Under the pieces are notes generated by a model that was not told where the DNA came from, did not search any database, and saw only the letters and a program-made list of their open reading frames with translations. Source: Vreelandella jeotgali Hwa (GTDB lineage Bacteria; Pseudomonadota; Gammaproteobacteria; Pseudomonadales; Halomonadaceae). From it: DNA of 64,000 bases. The DNA lies in contig NZ_AMQY01000002.1 of assembly GCF_000334215.1 (NCBI RefSeq), positions 1-64,000 of the forward strand, in the 5' to 3' direction. The position numbers and the translations under genes are program-made. Below are positions 45,720 to 56,113 of the stretch, in pieces (positions within the stretch are counted from its first letter, which is position 1; every line of letters starts with the position of its first letter).

Positions 45720-47804
45720 TCAGGACCCGCCGCCGACAACCGTCACCACGCGCAGGGTGCGATCATCGGGTATTTCGGCCTGCGACATGACCACCAGATG
45801 TCGCAAACGACGGCGCAGGAAGCGTGCCAGAACCGCGCGCAGCGAGTGCTGCACCACCAACACCGGCGGCTCGCCGGCTTCTTCATGGCGCCCCAGCGCC
45901 TGCTCGGTCTGCGTCATGAGCGTATCCGCCAGCCCCGGCTCCATGGCGCCGTTGCCGTTCATGGCCTGCAGGAGAACCTGCTCCAGCTGGGCATCCAGCC
46001 CCATGACGTTGAGCGTCTCCTGGCCGACAAACCACTGCTGGGTGATCGCACGCCCCAGCGCGACCCGCACCAGCGAGGTGAGCTCGCCGGCATCCTGCTG
46101 CTGCGGTGCGTATTCGGCCAGGGTATCGAGAATGGTGCGCATATCGCGGATGGAGACATCTTCTTCCAGCAGGTGCTGCAGAATGCGCTGCAGCACGGTG
46201 AGCGAGATGGCCTTGGGCACCACTTCCTCGACCAGGGCCTTCTGATCGTCACCCACTTTATCGAGCAGTTTCTGCACTTCCTGACGCCCCAGCATTTCCG
46301 GCGAGTGACGGTGCAGCAGGTGGTTCAGGTGGGTCGCAATCACGGTGCTGGCATCGACCACGGTGTAGCCGAATACCTGGGCATGTTCGCGCTGTTCGCT
46401 GTCGATCCACACCGCCGGCAGGCCAAAAGCCGGGTCTTCGGTGGCCGTGCCCTGCAGCTCGCCGGATACCTGACCGGGATCAATCGCCAGCCACTTGCCG
46501 GTCTGGGCTTCGGCGCGCCCGATTTCGGCGCCTTTCAGCGACAGCACATAGGCGCTGGGATCGAGCTCCAGGTTATCGCGGATATGCACCACCGGGGGCA
46601 AGAAGCCGACTTCCTGGGCAAATTTCTTGCGCACGCTCTTGATGCGCCCCAGCAGTTCTCCCTGCTGACGCGCATCCACCAGAGGGATCAGGCGGTGGCC
46701 GACTTCCAGCCCCAGGGTATCCACCAGCTGGACGTCGTCCCAGCTGGCCTCCGGCGTTTCCTGAACCGGAACCGGCGTTTCCGCCATGTCCTGCTCGACC
46801 AGCTGCTGATCCTTCTGCCGGGTCAGGAACCACGCCAGCGTTGCCAGCAGCACGGTGAAAATAATGAAGACCAGGTTGGGCATGCCCGGGATGATGCCCA
46901 ACAGCCCCATGACAATAGCGCCCAGGATCATCACCTGCGGGTTGACGAACAGCTGGCTCATCATCTGCTGGCCAACGTCCTGATCGGTGTTGACCCGCGA
47001 TACGGTAACGCCGGCGGCCGTCGAGATAACCAGCGCGGGAATCTGTGCGACCAGGCCGTCGCCGATGGTCAGCAGGGTATAAGTCTGGCCGGCATCGGCA
47101 AAGCCCATGCCGTGCTGCAGCATGCCGATCATCAGCCCGCCGAGCACGTTGACCACCATGATCACCAGGCCGGCCATGGCGTCGCCGCGCACGAACTTGC
47201 TCGCGCCATCCATGGAGCCGTAAAAGTCGGCTTCCTGAGCGACTTCTTCGCGGCGGTTCTTGGCGTCTTCTTCACCGATCAGTCCGGCGTTGAGGTCGGC
47301 GTCGATGGCCATCTGTTTGCCGGGCATGGCATCGAGCATGAAACGCGCGCCCACTTCGGCAATACGGCCCGCGCCCTTGGTGATAACCATGAAGTTGATC
47401 ACCACCAGGATGATGAAAACCACCAGGCCCACCGCAAAGTTGCCGCCAACCAGAAAGGTACCGAACGCTTCGATCACCTTGCCCGCTGCGGCACCGCCTT
47501 CATGGCCGTTCAACAGTACGATCCGGGTGGAGGCCACGTTCAAGGACAGGCGCAATAGCGTGGTAAACAGCAACACCGAGGGAAACGCGGCAAATTCCAG
47601 CGGTTTTTCGGCAAACATGCTCACCAGCAGGACCAGGATGGCCAGGGCGATATTGAAGGTGAACAGCAGGTCGAGAACGAAGGGCGGCAGGGGCAGAATC
47701 ATCATGCCCAGAATCATCAGGATGAGCAGCGGCCCGGCCAGCAGCTTCATCCGTACCTCGCCCATCCAGTCACGCTGGTTGAAAAGCTGAGTCATGCTTT
47801 TCAT
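45720..47804 (-). CDS. flhA: Flagellar export gate protein FlhA
   Basis: The 694-residue inner-membrane protein has eight N-terminal transmembrane helices (first: LLAGPLLILMILGMMILPLP) and the FHIPEP-type loop with GAGRIAEVGARFMLDAMPGK. The cytoplasmic export-docking domain covers about residues 350-694 (VGFLPPVVHIRDNLELDPSA, VVDASTVIATHLNHLLHRHS). It is the core of the flagellar type III export gate. Its ATG overlaps the flhB stop by four bases (ATGA). Confidence 0.98.
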   Translation of the reverse strand: MKSMTQLFNQRDWMGEVRMKLLAGPLLILMILGMMILPLPPFVLDLLFTFNIALAILVLLVSMFAEKPLEFAAFPSVLLFTTLLRLSLNVASTRIVLLNGHEGGAAAGKVIEAFGTFLVGGNFAVGLVVFIILVVINFMVITKGAGRIAEVGARFMLDAMPGKQMAIDADLNAGLIGEEDAKNRREEVAQEADFYGSMDGASKFVRGDAMAGLVIMVVNVLGGLMIGMLQHGMGFADAGQTYTLLTIGDGLVAQIPALVISTAAGVTVSRVNTDQDVGQQMMSQLFVNPQVMILGAIVMGLLGIIPGMPNLVFIIFTVLLATLAWFLTRQKDQQLVEQDMAETPVPVQETPEASWDDVQLVDTLGLEVGHRLIPLVDARQQGELLGRIKSVRKKFAQEVGFLPPVVHIRDNLELDPSAYVLSLKGAEIGRAEAQTGKWLAIDPGQVSGELQGTATEDPAFGLPAVWIDSEQREHAQVFGYTVVDASTVIATHLNHLLHRHSPEMLGRQEVQKLLDKVGDDQKALVEEVVPKAISLTVLQRILQHLLEEDVSIRDMRTILDTLAEYAPQQQDAGELTSLVRVALGRAITQQWFVGQETLNVMGLDAQLEQVLLQAMNGNGAMEPGLADTLMTQTEQALGRHEEAGEPPVLVVQHSLRAVLARFLRRRLRHLVVMSQAEIPDDRTLRVVTVVGGGS

Positions 47805-48958
47805 GGCGATGCCTCACTGCCGTTGTTACGGCTGTCCATTTCCGGCGGGACCGGAAGGTGTTCGGGGGTTGGGGGCACCTCGCCTCCTTGGTCGGTAACG
47901 TGCCTCAGGCGGTACGCCCAGGCCATGACTTCGGCAACAGCGGTATACAGCTGGGCGGGAATTTCCGTATCCAGGTCCACGTGATGGTACAGGGCGCGTG
48001 CCAGCGGTGCGGCTTCCAGCCGGGGAACGCGGGCGTCTTCACCGACCTCGCGAATCCTGTCGGCAACCGCGTCGGCCCCTTTGGCTACCAGGCGCGGCGC
48101 GCCCATCCTGCCTTCCTGATACTTGAGCGCCACAGCATAGTGGGTCGGGTTGGTAATGACCACGTCGGCGTCGGGGACTTCGCTCATCATGCGCCCGCGC
48201 GCCATCGCCTGCTGCTGCTGGCGGATGCGTGCCTTGACCTGGGGATCACCCTCTGACTCCTTGTGCTCGCGCTTGACTTCGTCCTTGCTCATGCGCAATT
48301 TCTTGGCATGGCTGTAAAGCTGGAAAGGGATGTCAATCAGAATAACCACGATCAGCGCCAGCACCATCAGACCGGCCGCCTGGGCGGCCATCATTAGTGC
48401 CGTTGCCAGCCCCTGGCGTACCGACAGATCCATCAGCGACAGGAACTTGCCCACGTTGAGATACAAAAACGAGGCCGCCACGCTGCCAACCAGCAAGGCC
48501 TTGAACAGCGCCTTGAACAGCTCGATCAGCGCCTGAAGGGCAAAAATGCGCTTGATGCCGGACACCGGGTTGAGCTTGGAGATCTTGGGCTGCATCGACT
48601 TGGCGGAAATCAGCCAGCCCCCCAGCAGCGCCGGTGCGACCATGGCAATCAAGGCCAGCAGCAAGTATAACGGCATCATGGCAAACAGCACGCGCTTGCC
48701 CGAATCCAGCGCAGCGATCAGCATCGACGTGGTTTCAAACACCTGGCGGCGATCAAACAGAAAGGCCTGCTCCATCACCCCCCCGATCTTGCCGAATAGC
48801 GTCGGCCCCATGCCGGCAAGGCCAATGACCCCGCCCAGCAGCATAAGAAAGGTTGTCAGCTCGCGTGAGCGCGGTATCTGCCCTTCCTCGCGCGCTTTTT
48901 CTTCGCGTCGGGGCGTGGCATCTTCGGTTTTTTCCTCGTCGCTATCGCTATCTGCCAT
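47801..48958 (-). CDS. flhB: Flagellar export switch protein FlhB
   Basis: The 385-residue protein begins ADSDSDEEKTEDATPRREEK, has four transmembrane helices, and the self-cleaving NPTH site in VVITNPTHYAVALKYQEG that switches export from hook to filament substrates. The C-terminal tail is extended with Pro-rich sequence. It lies upstream of flhA with ATGA overlap and 149 bp after cheZ. A separate protein homologous to its C-terminal domain is encoded at 61375. Confidence 0.98.
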   Translation of the reverse strand: MADSDSDEEKTEDATPRREEKAREEGQIPRSRELTTFLMLLGGVIGLAGMGPTLFGKIGGVMEQAFLFDRRQVFETTSMLIAALDSGKRVLFAMMPLYLLLALIAMVAPALLGGWLISAKSMQPKISKLNPVSGIKRIFALQALIELFKALFKALLVGSVAASFLYLNVGKFLSLMDLSVRQGLATALMMAAQAAGLMVLALIVVILIDIPFQLYSHAKKLRMSKDEVKREHKESEGDPQVKARIRQQQQAMARGRMMSEVPDADVVITNPTHYAVALKYQEGRMGAPRLVAKGADAVADRIREVGEDARVPRLEAAPLARALYHHVDLDTEIPAQLYTAVAEVMAWAYRLRHVTDQGGEVPPTPEHLPVPPEMDSRNNGSEASP

Positions 48959-49107
48959 TACTACTTGCCTTGACGCGATGCGCCATGAAAAAACATGCCT
49001 TGAAGCGCCGCCTCAACGTCGCTGGCAGCTGCCGGTTCCCGGGCGATTCAGCAGGTGCAACAGCGCTTCCCTGCGGTCACGGTCGGGCACAGCCCATCAG
49101 GTAGAGG

Positions 49108-49803
49108 CTAAAAGCCCAGGTCGTCGAGCAAATCGTCGACCTGGTCCTGATCGCTGACCGTCTCGGGCTCATCATCCTTGACCTGTGGCCCGTTCAAAAG
49201 CTCTTCGTTGCGCCGATTATTCTCGCTTTCCCACTGATCTTCGGCCTTGCGCTGCATGGTTTCGCGTGCGTCGGCCTCGGGCATGCTGTCGATGAGCACC
49301 TGTACCAGCTGCTGCTCGATCTCGCGGATCACGTCCATCATCTTCTTGATCACCTGGCCGGTCAGGTCCTGAAAGTCCTGGGCCATCATGATTTCAAGAA
49401 GTTCCTTGCCGGTATCAGAGGTCATGTCGGGCACCTCACCCAGATACGAGCGGGTATCCCTGACCAGTGCCCTGGCGTCTTCCAGCTCCTGGGGTTCGGC
49501 AAACCACTGCGCCCAGCGGGTATCCAGCGACTGGGCGCGCTCGGACAGCTTATCCTGCACCGGCTGGGCACGATCCACGGCGTTGAGCGCGCGCTCGGCC
49601 GCCTGTTCGGTCATGGCCCCGACGTAGTGCAAACGATCCCGCGCATCGGGGATCGCTTCCGCGGCCTTTTCCACTTCCTTGTCCAGGCCCAGCTCGCGCA
49701 TGTTTTCACGCAACATGCGCGTTAGCTTGCCAATACGATGAATCAACTCATCGGAGGCTTCATCAGATGGCTCGGCCGACTCGGCCTGATCGTTCGGACT
49801 CAT
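49108..49803 (-). CDS. cheZ: Chemotaxis phosphatase CheZ
   Basis: The 231-residue, mainly helical protein dephosphorylates CheY-P. The catalytic segment is [20 protein letters not shown], with the Asp and Gln that enter the CheY site. The C-terminal CheY-binding peptide is [11 protein letters not shown]. It lies 42 bp after cheY. CheZ presence is typical of beta- and gammaproteobacteria. Confidence 0.97.
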   Translation of the reverse strand: MSPNDQAESAEPSDEASDELIHRIGKLTRMLRENMRELGLDKEVEKAAEAIPDARDRLHYVGAMTEQAAERALNAVDRAQPVQDKLSERAQSLDTRWAQWFAEPQELEDARALVRDTRSYLGEVPDMTSDTGKELLEIMMAQDFQDLTGQVIKKMMDVIREIEQQLVQVLIDSMPEADARETMQRKAEDQWESENNRRNEELLNGPQVKDDEPETVSDQDQVDDLLDDLGF

Positions 49804-49845
49804 GTGGGTGCCCCTCTGTGTTTACGCCGCCGTATCATCGCGATG

Positions 49846-50235
49846 TCATTTGCCCAGCTTGTCAAAGATCTTGTTGAGCTTCTCTTCCAGCGTCGCAGCC
49901 GTGAACGGCTTGACCACGTAGCCGTTGGCACCGGCCTGAGCGGCAGCGATGATGTTTTCCTTTTTGGCTTCGGCCGTGACCATCAGCACCGGCAGGTCCT
50001 TGAGCGCATCGTCTTCACGCATTTCCTTGAGCATTTCCAGCCCGTCGAGATTGGGCATGTTCCAGTCGGACACCACAAACTCGAAGTTGCCGGCGCGCAT
50101 CTTGTTCAGTGCATCCTGGCCGTCCTCGGCTTCCTCGACGTTGGTAAACCCCAGCTCCTTGAGCAGGCTGCGCACAATGCGGCGCATGGTGGGGAAGTCG
50201 TCAATAACCAGAAAGCTCATGTTCTTGTCTGCCAT
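49846..50235 (-). CDS. cheY: Chemotaxis response regulator CheY
   Basis: The 129-residue single-domain receiver has Asp12/Asp13 ([10 protein letters not shown]), phospho-acceptor Asp57 ([12 protein letters not shown]), Thr87 (VMVTAEA) and Lys109 (YVVKPF), exactly the E. coli numbering. CheY-P binds FliM to change motor direction. ATG at 50235 with GAGG ahead gives [14 protein letters not shown]; a longer in-frame start is not needed. Confidence 0.98.
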   Translation of the reverse strand: MADKNMSFLVIDDFPTMRRIVRSLLKELGFTNVEEAEDGQDALNKMRAGNFEFVVSDWNMPNLDGLEMLKEMREDDALKDLPVLMVTAEAKKENIIAAAQAGANGYVVKPFTAATLEEKLNKIFDKLGK

Positions 50236-50267
50236 TTGTGATCCTCTTTGTGTACATGGCATGGGTA

Positions 50268-50291
50268 GGGTGCCCCATGGCACGGGCACCC
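50268..50291. other. Hairpin between the chemoreceptor gene and cheY
   Basis: GGGTGCCC (50268-50275) and GGGCACCC (50284-50291) form an 8-bp stem with loop CATGGCAC, without a T tract. It may adjust cheY-cheZ levels relative to the upstream receptor. Confidence 0.45.
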
Positions 50292-50341
50292 GTCAGTTGA
50301 TACGCCAGGCGCCCGGTACGGGCGCGTGGTCAATCGCGTCG

Positions 50342-52054
50342 TTAAAATTCTTCCCAGTCGTCGGTATCGCTCGCCGACGAAGCCGGGATATCCGGCGCTG
50401 CCTTCGCATTATGCGGTTCTCGGCGCGATGTTTCACGCGCTGTTTGTGCCGAGACGGACGCATTACCTGGCAGGGTCGCGGAAGACGCGCCGCCATGGCC
50501 GCTCAGCTGAAACACGGACACGGCATCTTCCAGACGACTGGCCTGGTCCTCAAGGGCCGAGGCGGCAATCGAAGCCTGCTGAACCAGCGAAGCGTTTTGC
50601 TGTGTTACCTGGTCCATCTGGCCCACCGCCTGGCTGACCTGCTCAATGCCGTCGCTTTGTTCATTCGAGGCTGCCGAAATTTCATCCATGATATCGGTCA
50701 CCCGGCGTACCGAGCTGAGCGTTTCCTCCATGGTCGAGCCGGCCTGCTCCACCAGCGTCGAGCCTTCGTTGATCTGCGAAACCGAGGCGTCGATCAGCGT
50801 CTTGATTTCGCGCGCGGCATCAGCGCTGCGGCTGGCCAGATTGCGTACCTCTCCGGCCACCACGGCAAACCCACGCCCCTGTTCGCCGGCGCGAGCCGCC
50901 TCGACCGAGGCGTTGAGCGCCAGAATGTTGGTTTGAAACGCAATGGAGTCAATCAGCCCGGTAATATCGGCCACCTGCTGCGAACTCTGCGAAATACCGT
51001 GCATGGTGCTGACCACCTGGCCCACCACTTCCCCGCCATGCTCGGCGGTTTTGGTGGCCTCCTGCGCCAGACCGTTGGCCTGGCGGGCATTATCGGCGTT
51101 CTGCCGCACGGTAGCGGTCAACTGCTCCATGCTGGATGCGGTTTCCTGCAACGAAGACGCCTGCTCTTCGGTACGCGAGGACAGGTCGGCGTTGCCGCCA
51201 GCGATTTCCCGTGCGCGACCGTAAATCGTCCCCGTACCCTCGCGCACATTGCCGACGGTCTGGGTCAGGCTTTGCTGCATGTCGCGCATGGCAGCAAACA
51301 GCTGGCCGATCTCGTTACGGCTGAGCACGCGGACCTCTCCGGTAAGATCAGCTCGGGCGATACGCTCGATATGGCTCACTGCCTGTTGCAGCGGGCGAAT
51401 CACGATTTTGCGCAAGCCCAGATAAATGATCGCTACGACCAGCACCAACACCGCCAGCAACCCGATCCGGGCCCACTGGAACATGCCGGTCAGCTCGTCG
51501 TGGTCGCTGATGACGTTTTCACCGCGCGAGTCGGCATAGTGAACAAATTCGTTCAGCGCGGCATACATGGCATCCAGCGACGTGCCCATACGCTCGCGCT
51601 GCGCATGAAAGGCGTCAACGTTACCCTGCTCCAGCCGGTCATGCTGATCGCGCACCAGCCCGATCACCTTGCTGAACGTCGTTTTGACCTCGTTGACCAG
51701 GGGCTCGCCTCGTGGCGTCACCGGCACGGATTTGAACGTATTAAAACGGCTTTCGGCGCGCCGGACCAGATCCTGCGATGATGTCAGCCGGTTGGCGACG
51801 GAACCCTCCCGACCACTGACCAGCTGGCTTGCAGCCACCTCGAGTTCACCCATCGCACCGCGCAGCAGCGAATCAGCCCGGTTGATTTCATTCAGCTGGT
51901 TCACGTTGATCGTCACCAGCGTATCCAGAGCCTCGTCAGCGGAGCGCTCACTTACTTTCATCATGCTTAACAAGGCGATGAAAAGCACCACGAAACAAAC
52001 CAGCACCGCAATCATCAATTTGTGGATACTGATCCGGCGCAAAAACGTTACCAT
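50342..52054 (-). CDS. Methyl-accepting chemotaxis protein with CheR/CheB tether
   Basis: The 570-residue receptor has TM1 at about 10-30, a periplasmic helical domain of about 150 residues, TM2 at about 190-210, HAMP ([20 protein letters not shown]) and a signalling domain with [20 protein letters not shown]. The C-terminus ends DDWEEF, the xWxxF pentapeptide that recruits CheR and CheB, so this is a high-abundance Tar/Tsr-type receptor. It lies between cheB and cheY. The ligand is unknown. Confidence 0.96.
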   Translation of the reverse strand: MVTFLRRISIHKLMIAVLVCFVVLFIALLSMMKVSERSADEALDTLVTINVNQLNEINRADSLLRGAMGELEVAASQLVSGREGSVANRLTSSQDLVRRAESRFNTFKSVPVTPRGEPLVNEVKTTFSKVIGLVRDQHDRLEQGNVDAFHAQRERMGTSLDAMYAALNEFVHYADSRGENVISDHDELTGMFQWARIGLLAVLVLVVAIIYLGLRKIVIRPLQQAVSHIERIARADLTGEVRVLSRNEIGQLFAAMRDMQQSLTQTVGNVREGTGTIYGRAREIAGGNADLSSRTEEQASSLQETASSMEQLTATVRQNADNARQANGLAQEATKTAEHGGEVVGQVVSTMHGISQSSQQVADITGLIDSIAFQTNILALNASVEAARAGEQGRGFAVVAGEVRNLASRSADAAREIKTLIDASVSQINEGSTLVEQAGSTMEETLSSVRRVTDIMDEISAASNEQSDGIEQVSQAVGQMDQVTQQNASLVQQASIAASALEDQASRLEDAVSVFQLSGHGGASSATLPGNASVSAQTARETSRREPHNAKAAPDIPASSASDTDDWEEF

Positions 52055-52086
52055 ACGAGCTTTCCCTGTCGCGTTGAATAATCGGG

Positions 52087-52156
52087 TGGTTGTTCTTTGG
52101 ACTGTCGTTTTCTGGATTGCTGTTTCTGGACTATTGTTCTCTGGATTGCGGTTCTC
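52087..52156. repeat. Degenerate 14-15 bp tandem repeat between cheB and the receptor gene
   Basis: Units TGGACTGTCGTTTTC, TGGATTGCTGTTTC, TGGACTATTGTTCTC and TGGATTGCGGTTCTC follow directly after one another and reach the cheB stop codon. Confidence 0.65.
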
Positions 52157-53217
52157 TAGACGCGTTGGGCGTGGCCGGAGGCCGCTACCAGCGACATCAT
52201 GCGACCGGGGATATCATCCAGAGCAACGGCTTCGGCCGCTGCACCGTTGGCCAGCGCCTCGCGCGGCATGCCGTAAACCACACAGGTTTCCTCGTTCTGG
52301 GCCAGCGTTGCCGCACCCGACTGACGCATTTCCGCGAGCCCCTGAGCGCCATCCCTGCCCATGCCGGTGAGAATCACGCCGATGGCGTTTTTGCCCGCCT
52401 GCTCGGCCGCCGAATGGAATAGTACATCCACCGACGGTCGATGCCGATTCACTGGTGGGCCGTTATCCAGTCGTGCGACATAGTTGGCGCCGCTGCGCAC
52501 CAGCTTCAGGTGCTGATCCCCGGGTGCAATGTACGCATGCCCCGGAAGCACACGTTCGCCGTCGCTGGCTTCCTTGACCGTGATTTTGCACAGGCGGTCA
52601 AGGCGTTCGGCGAAGGAGCGGGTGAACCCGCCGGGCATGTGCTGGGTAATCAATACCGCCGGCGCGTTGGCCGGCAAAGGCTCAAGCACGGCGCGAATGG
52701 CCTCGGTACCGCCGGTAGAAGCACCGATGATCAGCAGCTTTTCACTGGACACCATCGGGGCCTTGACCGTTTGTTTGGGTGGCGTGTTTTTGTGTCTTGC
52801 CTGACGCGGCCGTGAACGGGCGGCGGCACGCAGCTTTTCGGCAATTTCCTGGGCATATTCCATCATGCCGTTGCGGATCCCCAGGCTGGGCTTGGCAACA
52901 AAATCCAGCGCCCCCAGCTCCAGGGCCTTCAGGGTAATTTCCGAACCGGACTGCGTCAGCGATGACACCATCAACACCGGCATCGGACGCAAGCGCATCA
53001 GCCGCTCAAGAAAGTCCAGGCCATCCATACGCGGCATTTCCACATCCAGCGTGATGACATCGGGATTGTGTTTCTTGATCAGATCCCTGGCTACCAGCGG
53101 GTCCGGCGCCACGGCAACGACTTCCATATCGGCCTGCGTATTGATGATTTCGGTCAGCAAGTCACGAATCAACGCCGAGTCATCGACACATAAAACCTTG
53201 ATTTTTCTTGCGTTCAA
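52156..53217 (-). CDS. cheB: Chemotaxis methylesterase/deamidase CheB
   Basis: The 353-residue protein has a receiver domain ([14 protein letters not shown], phospho-Asp in [13 protein letters not shown]), a linker, and the C-terminal esterase with its triad: Ser in [13 protein letters not shown], His in [10 protein letters not shown] and Asp in [11 protein letters not shown]. It removes methyl groups from receptors during adaptation. The start is taken as TTG at 53217, because a full AAAGGAGG lies six bases ahead and [14 protein letters not shown] is the family N-terminus; no in-frame ATG fits. Confidence 0.96.
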   Translation of the reverse strand: MNARKIKVLCVDDSALIRDLLTEIINTQADMEVVAVAPDPLVARDLIKKHNPDVITLDVEMPRMDGLDFLERLMRLRPMPVLMVSSLTQSGSEITLKALELGALDFVAKPSLGIRNGMMEYAQEIAEKLRAAARSRPRQARHKNTPPKQTVKAPMVSSEKLLIIGASTGGTEAIRAVLEPLPANAPAVLITQHMPGGFTRSFAERLDRLCKITVKEASDGERVLPGHAYIAPGDQHLKLVRSGANYVARLDNGPPVNRHRPSVDVLFHSAAEQAGKNAIGVILTGMGRDGAQGLAEMRQSGAATLAQNEETCVVYGMPREALANGAAAEAVALDDIPGRMMSLVAASGHAQRV

Positions 53218-53309
53218 CGCATGCCTCCTTTCAGTTGGGCACCCGGTAAGCAAGCTAAATGCCACCTCGGATCACAACCTCCCGAGATACCCTTAGCTTT
53301 CCTATCGGA

Positions 53310-54200
53310 TCACTTTTTCGGGGCTGCCTGGGAGTGGGCGGCCAGGGTATAAACGGTTTGCCCACGCAGCTTGAACTCGGGGCTGATATAGGAAAAGTTT
53401 TCCGAATGCCCGGCAAACAGCAACCCGTCGGGCTTGAGCAGCGGGGCAAAGCGCCTCAGGATGTCGGCCTGAGTTTTCTTGTCGAAGTAAATCATGATGT
53501 TGCGGCAGAAAATCACGTCGAACGGACCCTCTACCGGCCAGCGCGAGTCCAGCAGATTCAGCGGCTTGAACTCGACCAGCTCGGCCACGTCGGAACGTAC
53601 GCGCGCATATCCCGAACGCCGCCCGGTTCCCTTCTGGAAAAACTGCTTGACCCGCGATTCATCAATTTTGCGCACCTGATCCAGCGGGTAGACGCCGGTG
53701 CGAGCTTTTTTCAGCGCTTCGGTATCAATATCCGTCGCCACAATCCGGGACTGACTGGCGCGTGCACCCAGCGTTTCCACCAGGGTCATGGCCAGCGAAT
53801 AGGGCTCTTCACCGGTTGAGGCTGCCGCACACCAGATTTTGACCGGACCGCCCACCTTCCTGAGGTGGTCGGCCAGCAGGGGAAAATGGTGCGCCTCACG
53901 AAAAAACGCCGTCAGGTTGGTCGTCAGCGAATTGGTAAAGGTTTCCCACTCGTGGGAGTCGGGATGATGGTCAAGTTTGGCCAGATAATCACTGAAGCGT
54001 GTCAGACCATGATGCCGGAGCCGCTTGGCCAATCGGCTGTACACCATTTCCCGCTTGTGTTCGGCGAGGACAATACCGGCACGTTGATAAATCAGCTCCC
54101 GGATGCGCCGGAAGTCGGCGTCGGTCAGAATCAGATCACGTTCCATGTGGCTGCTACCTTTCCAGGCAGTACCACCCATTCCGGCAGACATTTCGCTCAA
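53310..54200 (-). CDS. cheR: Chemotaxis methyltransferase CheR
   Basis: The protein methylates receptor glutamates with S-adenosylmethionine. The N-terminal helical domain has FRRIRELIYQRAGIVLAEHK; the SAM fold has LTTNLTAFFREAHHF, IWCAAASTGEEPYSLAM and FDVIFCRNIMIYFDKKTQ. The widest reading starts at TTG 54200, overlapping the receptor stop (TTGA) with AGGAGG close ahead. ATG at 54191 and ATG at 54146 (MERDLILTDADF) are alternatives. Confidence 0.95.
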   Translation of the reverse strand: MSEMSAGMGGTAWKGSSHMERDLILTDADFRRIRELIYQRAGIVLAEHKREMVYSRLAKRLRHHGLTRFSDYLAKLDHHPDSHEWETFTNSLTTNLTAFFREAHHFPLLADHLRKVGGPVKIWCAAASTGEEPYSLAMTLVETLGARASQSRIVATDIDTEALKKARTGVYPLDQVRKIDESRVKQFFQKGTGRRSGYARVRSDVAELVEFKPLNLLDSRWPVEGPFDVIFCRNIMIYFDKKTQADILRRFAPLLKPDGLLFAGHSENFSYISPEFKLRGQTVYTLAAHSQAAPKK

Positions 54201-55414
54201 GAGACCTCCTGCAACGCCGCAGGGGCCGATACCTGCCGGGACGGCAGAGCATCCTGTCCTTCCGTGCCAACACGGAAGCGTTTCACTGTCTCCTGAAGAC
54301 GCGAGGCGTCACTTTCGAGCCGGTTGGCGCTTTGCGACGCCTGTTGCACCAGCTCGGCATTCTGCTGAATAACATCATCCATCTGCGTGACGGCCTGGTT
54401 GACCTGATGAATGCCCTGGGTCTGCTGCCCGGAGGCCGCGGCAATATCGTCCACGATATCGTTGACCTGATGCACCGATGTCACCAGTTGCTGCATCGTC
54501 TCGCCGGCGCGATGCACCGTATCGGTACCCGCATCCACCTTGCCGAGCGACGTATCGATCAGCGCACGAACGTCTCGCGCGGCATCAGCACTGCGCCCGG
54601 CCAGGCTACGAACCTCCTGTGCCACGACACCAAAGCCGCGGCCGTGCTCGCCGGCACGCGCCGCTTCAACGGACGCATTCAACGCCAGAATATTGGTTTG
54701 AAACGCAATGCTGTCTATTAACGTAATAATATCGGCAACCTGATGTGAACTATGGCTGATGTCCTGCATGGTCTCCACGATCTGCCCCACTTCCTCGCCG
54801 CTACGCTGCGCCGTTCGGGTGGCATCGCCGGCCAGCTGGCTGGCCTGCCGGGCATTGCCGGCATTGTGCTCAACGGCCGAGGCCAGTTCCTCCATGCTGG
54901 ACCCTGTCTGCTCAAGCGAAGTCGCCTGCTGCCGGGTCCGCACCGCAAAGTCGTTATTTCCCTGGGCAATCGACTCGGCGCGGGCATGAATCGAATCGCT
55001 ACTCTCGCGCACCACGCCCACGGTGCCGGCCAGCGAGGCCTGCATGTGTTGCATGGCGGTATAGAGGCGGCCAATTTCATTGTTGCCCGGCGATACGGAG
55101 CGTTGGCTCAGGTCGCCCTGTGCCATTGTCTCGAAATGACCGACCAAACGATCCAGCGGGCGGAGTACGTTGACGGCGACACCCCAGAGAACCCCCAGGG
55201 CGGTCAGCGCTGTCAGTACCAGAACGCCTGCCAGCAGCCAGCGCATGTGCCCGGCGAGTTCTTCAAAAGCAGCCTGACGCGTGTCGCTCGCATGCACCAT
55301 CAGCTGGCTGCCCTGATCCAGGGCGTAGTACCCCACGCCGCACGCCAGCAGTATCAATAGCGAGAAGGCTACGATAACCAGCATCCAGCTGAGTCGTACC
55401 GTCATGTTGTACAT
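54197..55414 (-). CDS. Methyl-accepting chemotaxis protein with almost no periplasmic domain
   Basis: The receptor has about 405 residues. TM1 (LSWMLVIVAFSLLILLACGV) and TM2 (MRWLLAGVLVLTALTALGVL) are separated by only about 30 residues, so no standard ligand pocket fits. HAMP begins LRPLDRLVGHFETMAQGDLS, and the signalling tip is [20 protein letters not shown]. There is no xWxxF tail. ATG 55414 is used; TTG 55429 is possible. It may sense membrane state, energy or another receptor's partner. It lies between cheW and cheR, where tar or tap lies in enterics. Confidence 0.93.
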   Translation of the reverse strand: MYNMTVRLSWMLVIVAFSLLILLACGVGYYALDQGSQLMVHASDTRQAAFEELAGHMRWLLAGVLVLTALTALGVLWGVAVNVLRPLDRLVGHFETMAQGDLSQRSVSPGNNEIGRLYTAMQHMQASLAGTVGVVRESSDSIHARAESIAQGNNDFAVRTRQQATSLEQTGSSMEELASAVEHNAGNARQASQLAGDATRTAQRSGEEVGQIVETMQDISHSSHQVADIITLIDSIAFQTNILALNASVEAARAGEHGRGFGVVAQEVRSLAGRSADAARDVRALIDTSLGKVDAGTDTVHRAGETMQQLVTSVHQVNDIVDDIAAASGQQTQGIHQVNQAVTQMDDVIQQNAELVQQASQSANRLESDASRLQETVKRFRVGTEGQDALPSRQVSAPAALQEVS

Positions 55415-55512
55415 TATATTGCGCAGCAACTCTAATCACCCACCTGTCTCATCTGCTTGATAGCCGACTCTGTACCGGAGCAATTGTCCTTGTCGCCGGC
55501 GCCATCCGGCAT

Positions 55513-55582
55513 GCCGTTACAACCGTGTTGTTACAGCCGAGTCGTTACAATCATGCTGTGACAGCCATGCCGTCACAACAAT
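55513..55582. repeat. Degenerate 14-bp tandem repeat, five units
   Basis: Units of exactly 14 bp are GCCGTTACAACCGT, GTTGTTACAGCCGA, GTCGTTACAATCAT, GCTGTGACAGCCAT and GCCGTCACAACAAT. It sits in the spacer between cheW and the short-domain receptor. Confidence 0.7.
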
Positions 55583-55612
55583 CGATCGTTATGCCCGGCC
55601 GAAGCGCTACCG

Positions 55613-56113
55613 CTAGCTGTCGCGAGTGCTTTCAACCAGCGCCATTTCCTCGCTGGTCAACAGCTTGTCGATATCCACCAACACCAGCATGCGGTCTTCC
55701 AGGCTGCCAAGGCCGTTGAGGAAATCGGAAGACAGCGTTACCCCGAATTCCGGTGCCGGCTTGATCTGTTCGGGCGTCAGCGTCATCACGTCGGAAACAC
55801 CATCCACCACGATACCCACGATACGATCGGCTACGTTCACCACGATAACCACGGTCTGGCCGCCGTATTCGACGCTATCGAGGTTGAACTTGATGCGCAG
55901 GTCGACAATCGGCACGATCACGCCGCGCAGGTTGGTGACGCCCTTGATGAAATCCGGCGCGTTGGCAATCCGGGTAACGTTTTCATAACCGCGGATTTCC
56001 TGAACCTTGAGAATATCAATGGCGTACTCTTCTTCGCCCAGGGAAAACACCAGGAATTCGCGGTTTTCCGCTTCTGAAGCGGCCTGCACCGCATCGTTGT
56101 TCGTTTGGCTCAT
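55613..56113 (-). CDS. cheW: Chemotaxis coupling protein CheW
   Basis: The 166-residue protein has a single CheW SH3-like double barrel: [56 protein letters not shown]. It links receptors to CheA in the core signalling unit. Its ATG overlaps the cheA stop by four bases. Confidence 0.98.
   Translation of the reverse strand: MSQTNNDAVQAASEAENREFLVFSLGEEEYAIDILKVQEIRGYENVTRIANAPDFIKGVTNLRGVIVPIVDLRIKFNLDSVEYGGQTVVIVVNVADRIVGIVVDGVSDVMTLTPEQIKPAPEFGVTLSSDFLNGLGSLEDRMLVLVDIDKLLTSEEMALVESTRDS

Noticed and set aside
45798..47558. 586-codon plus-strand frame opposite flhA
   Set aside because: It is a shadow of flhA, rich in His/Gln/Asp without any domain.
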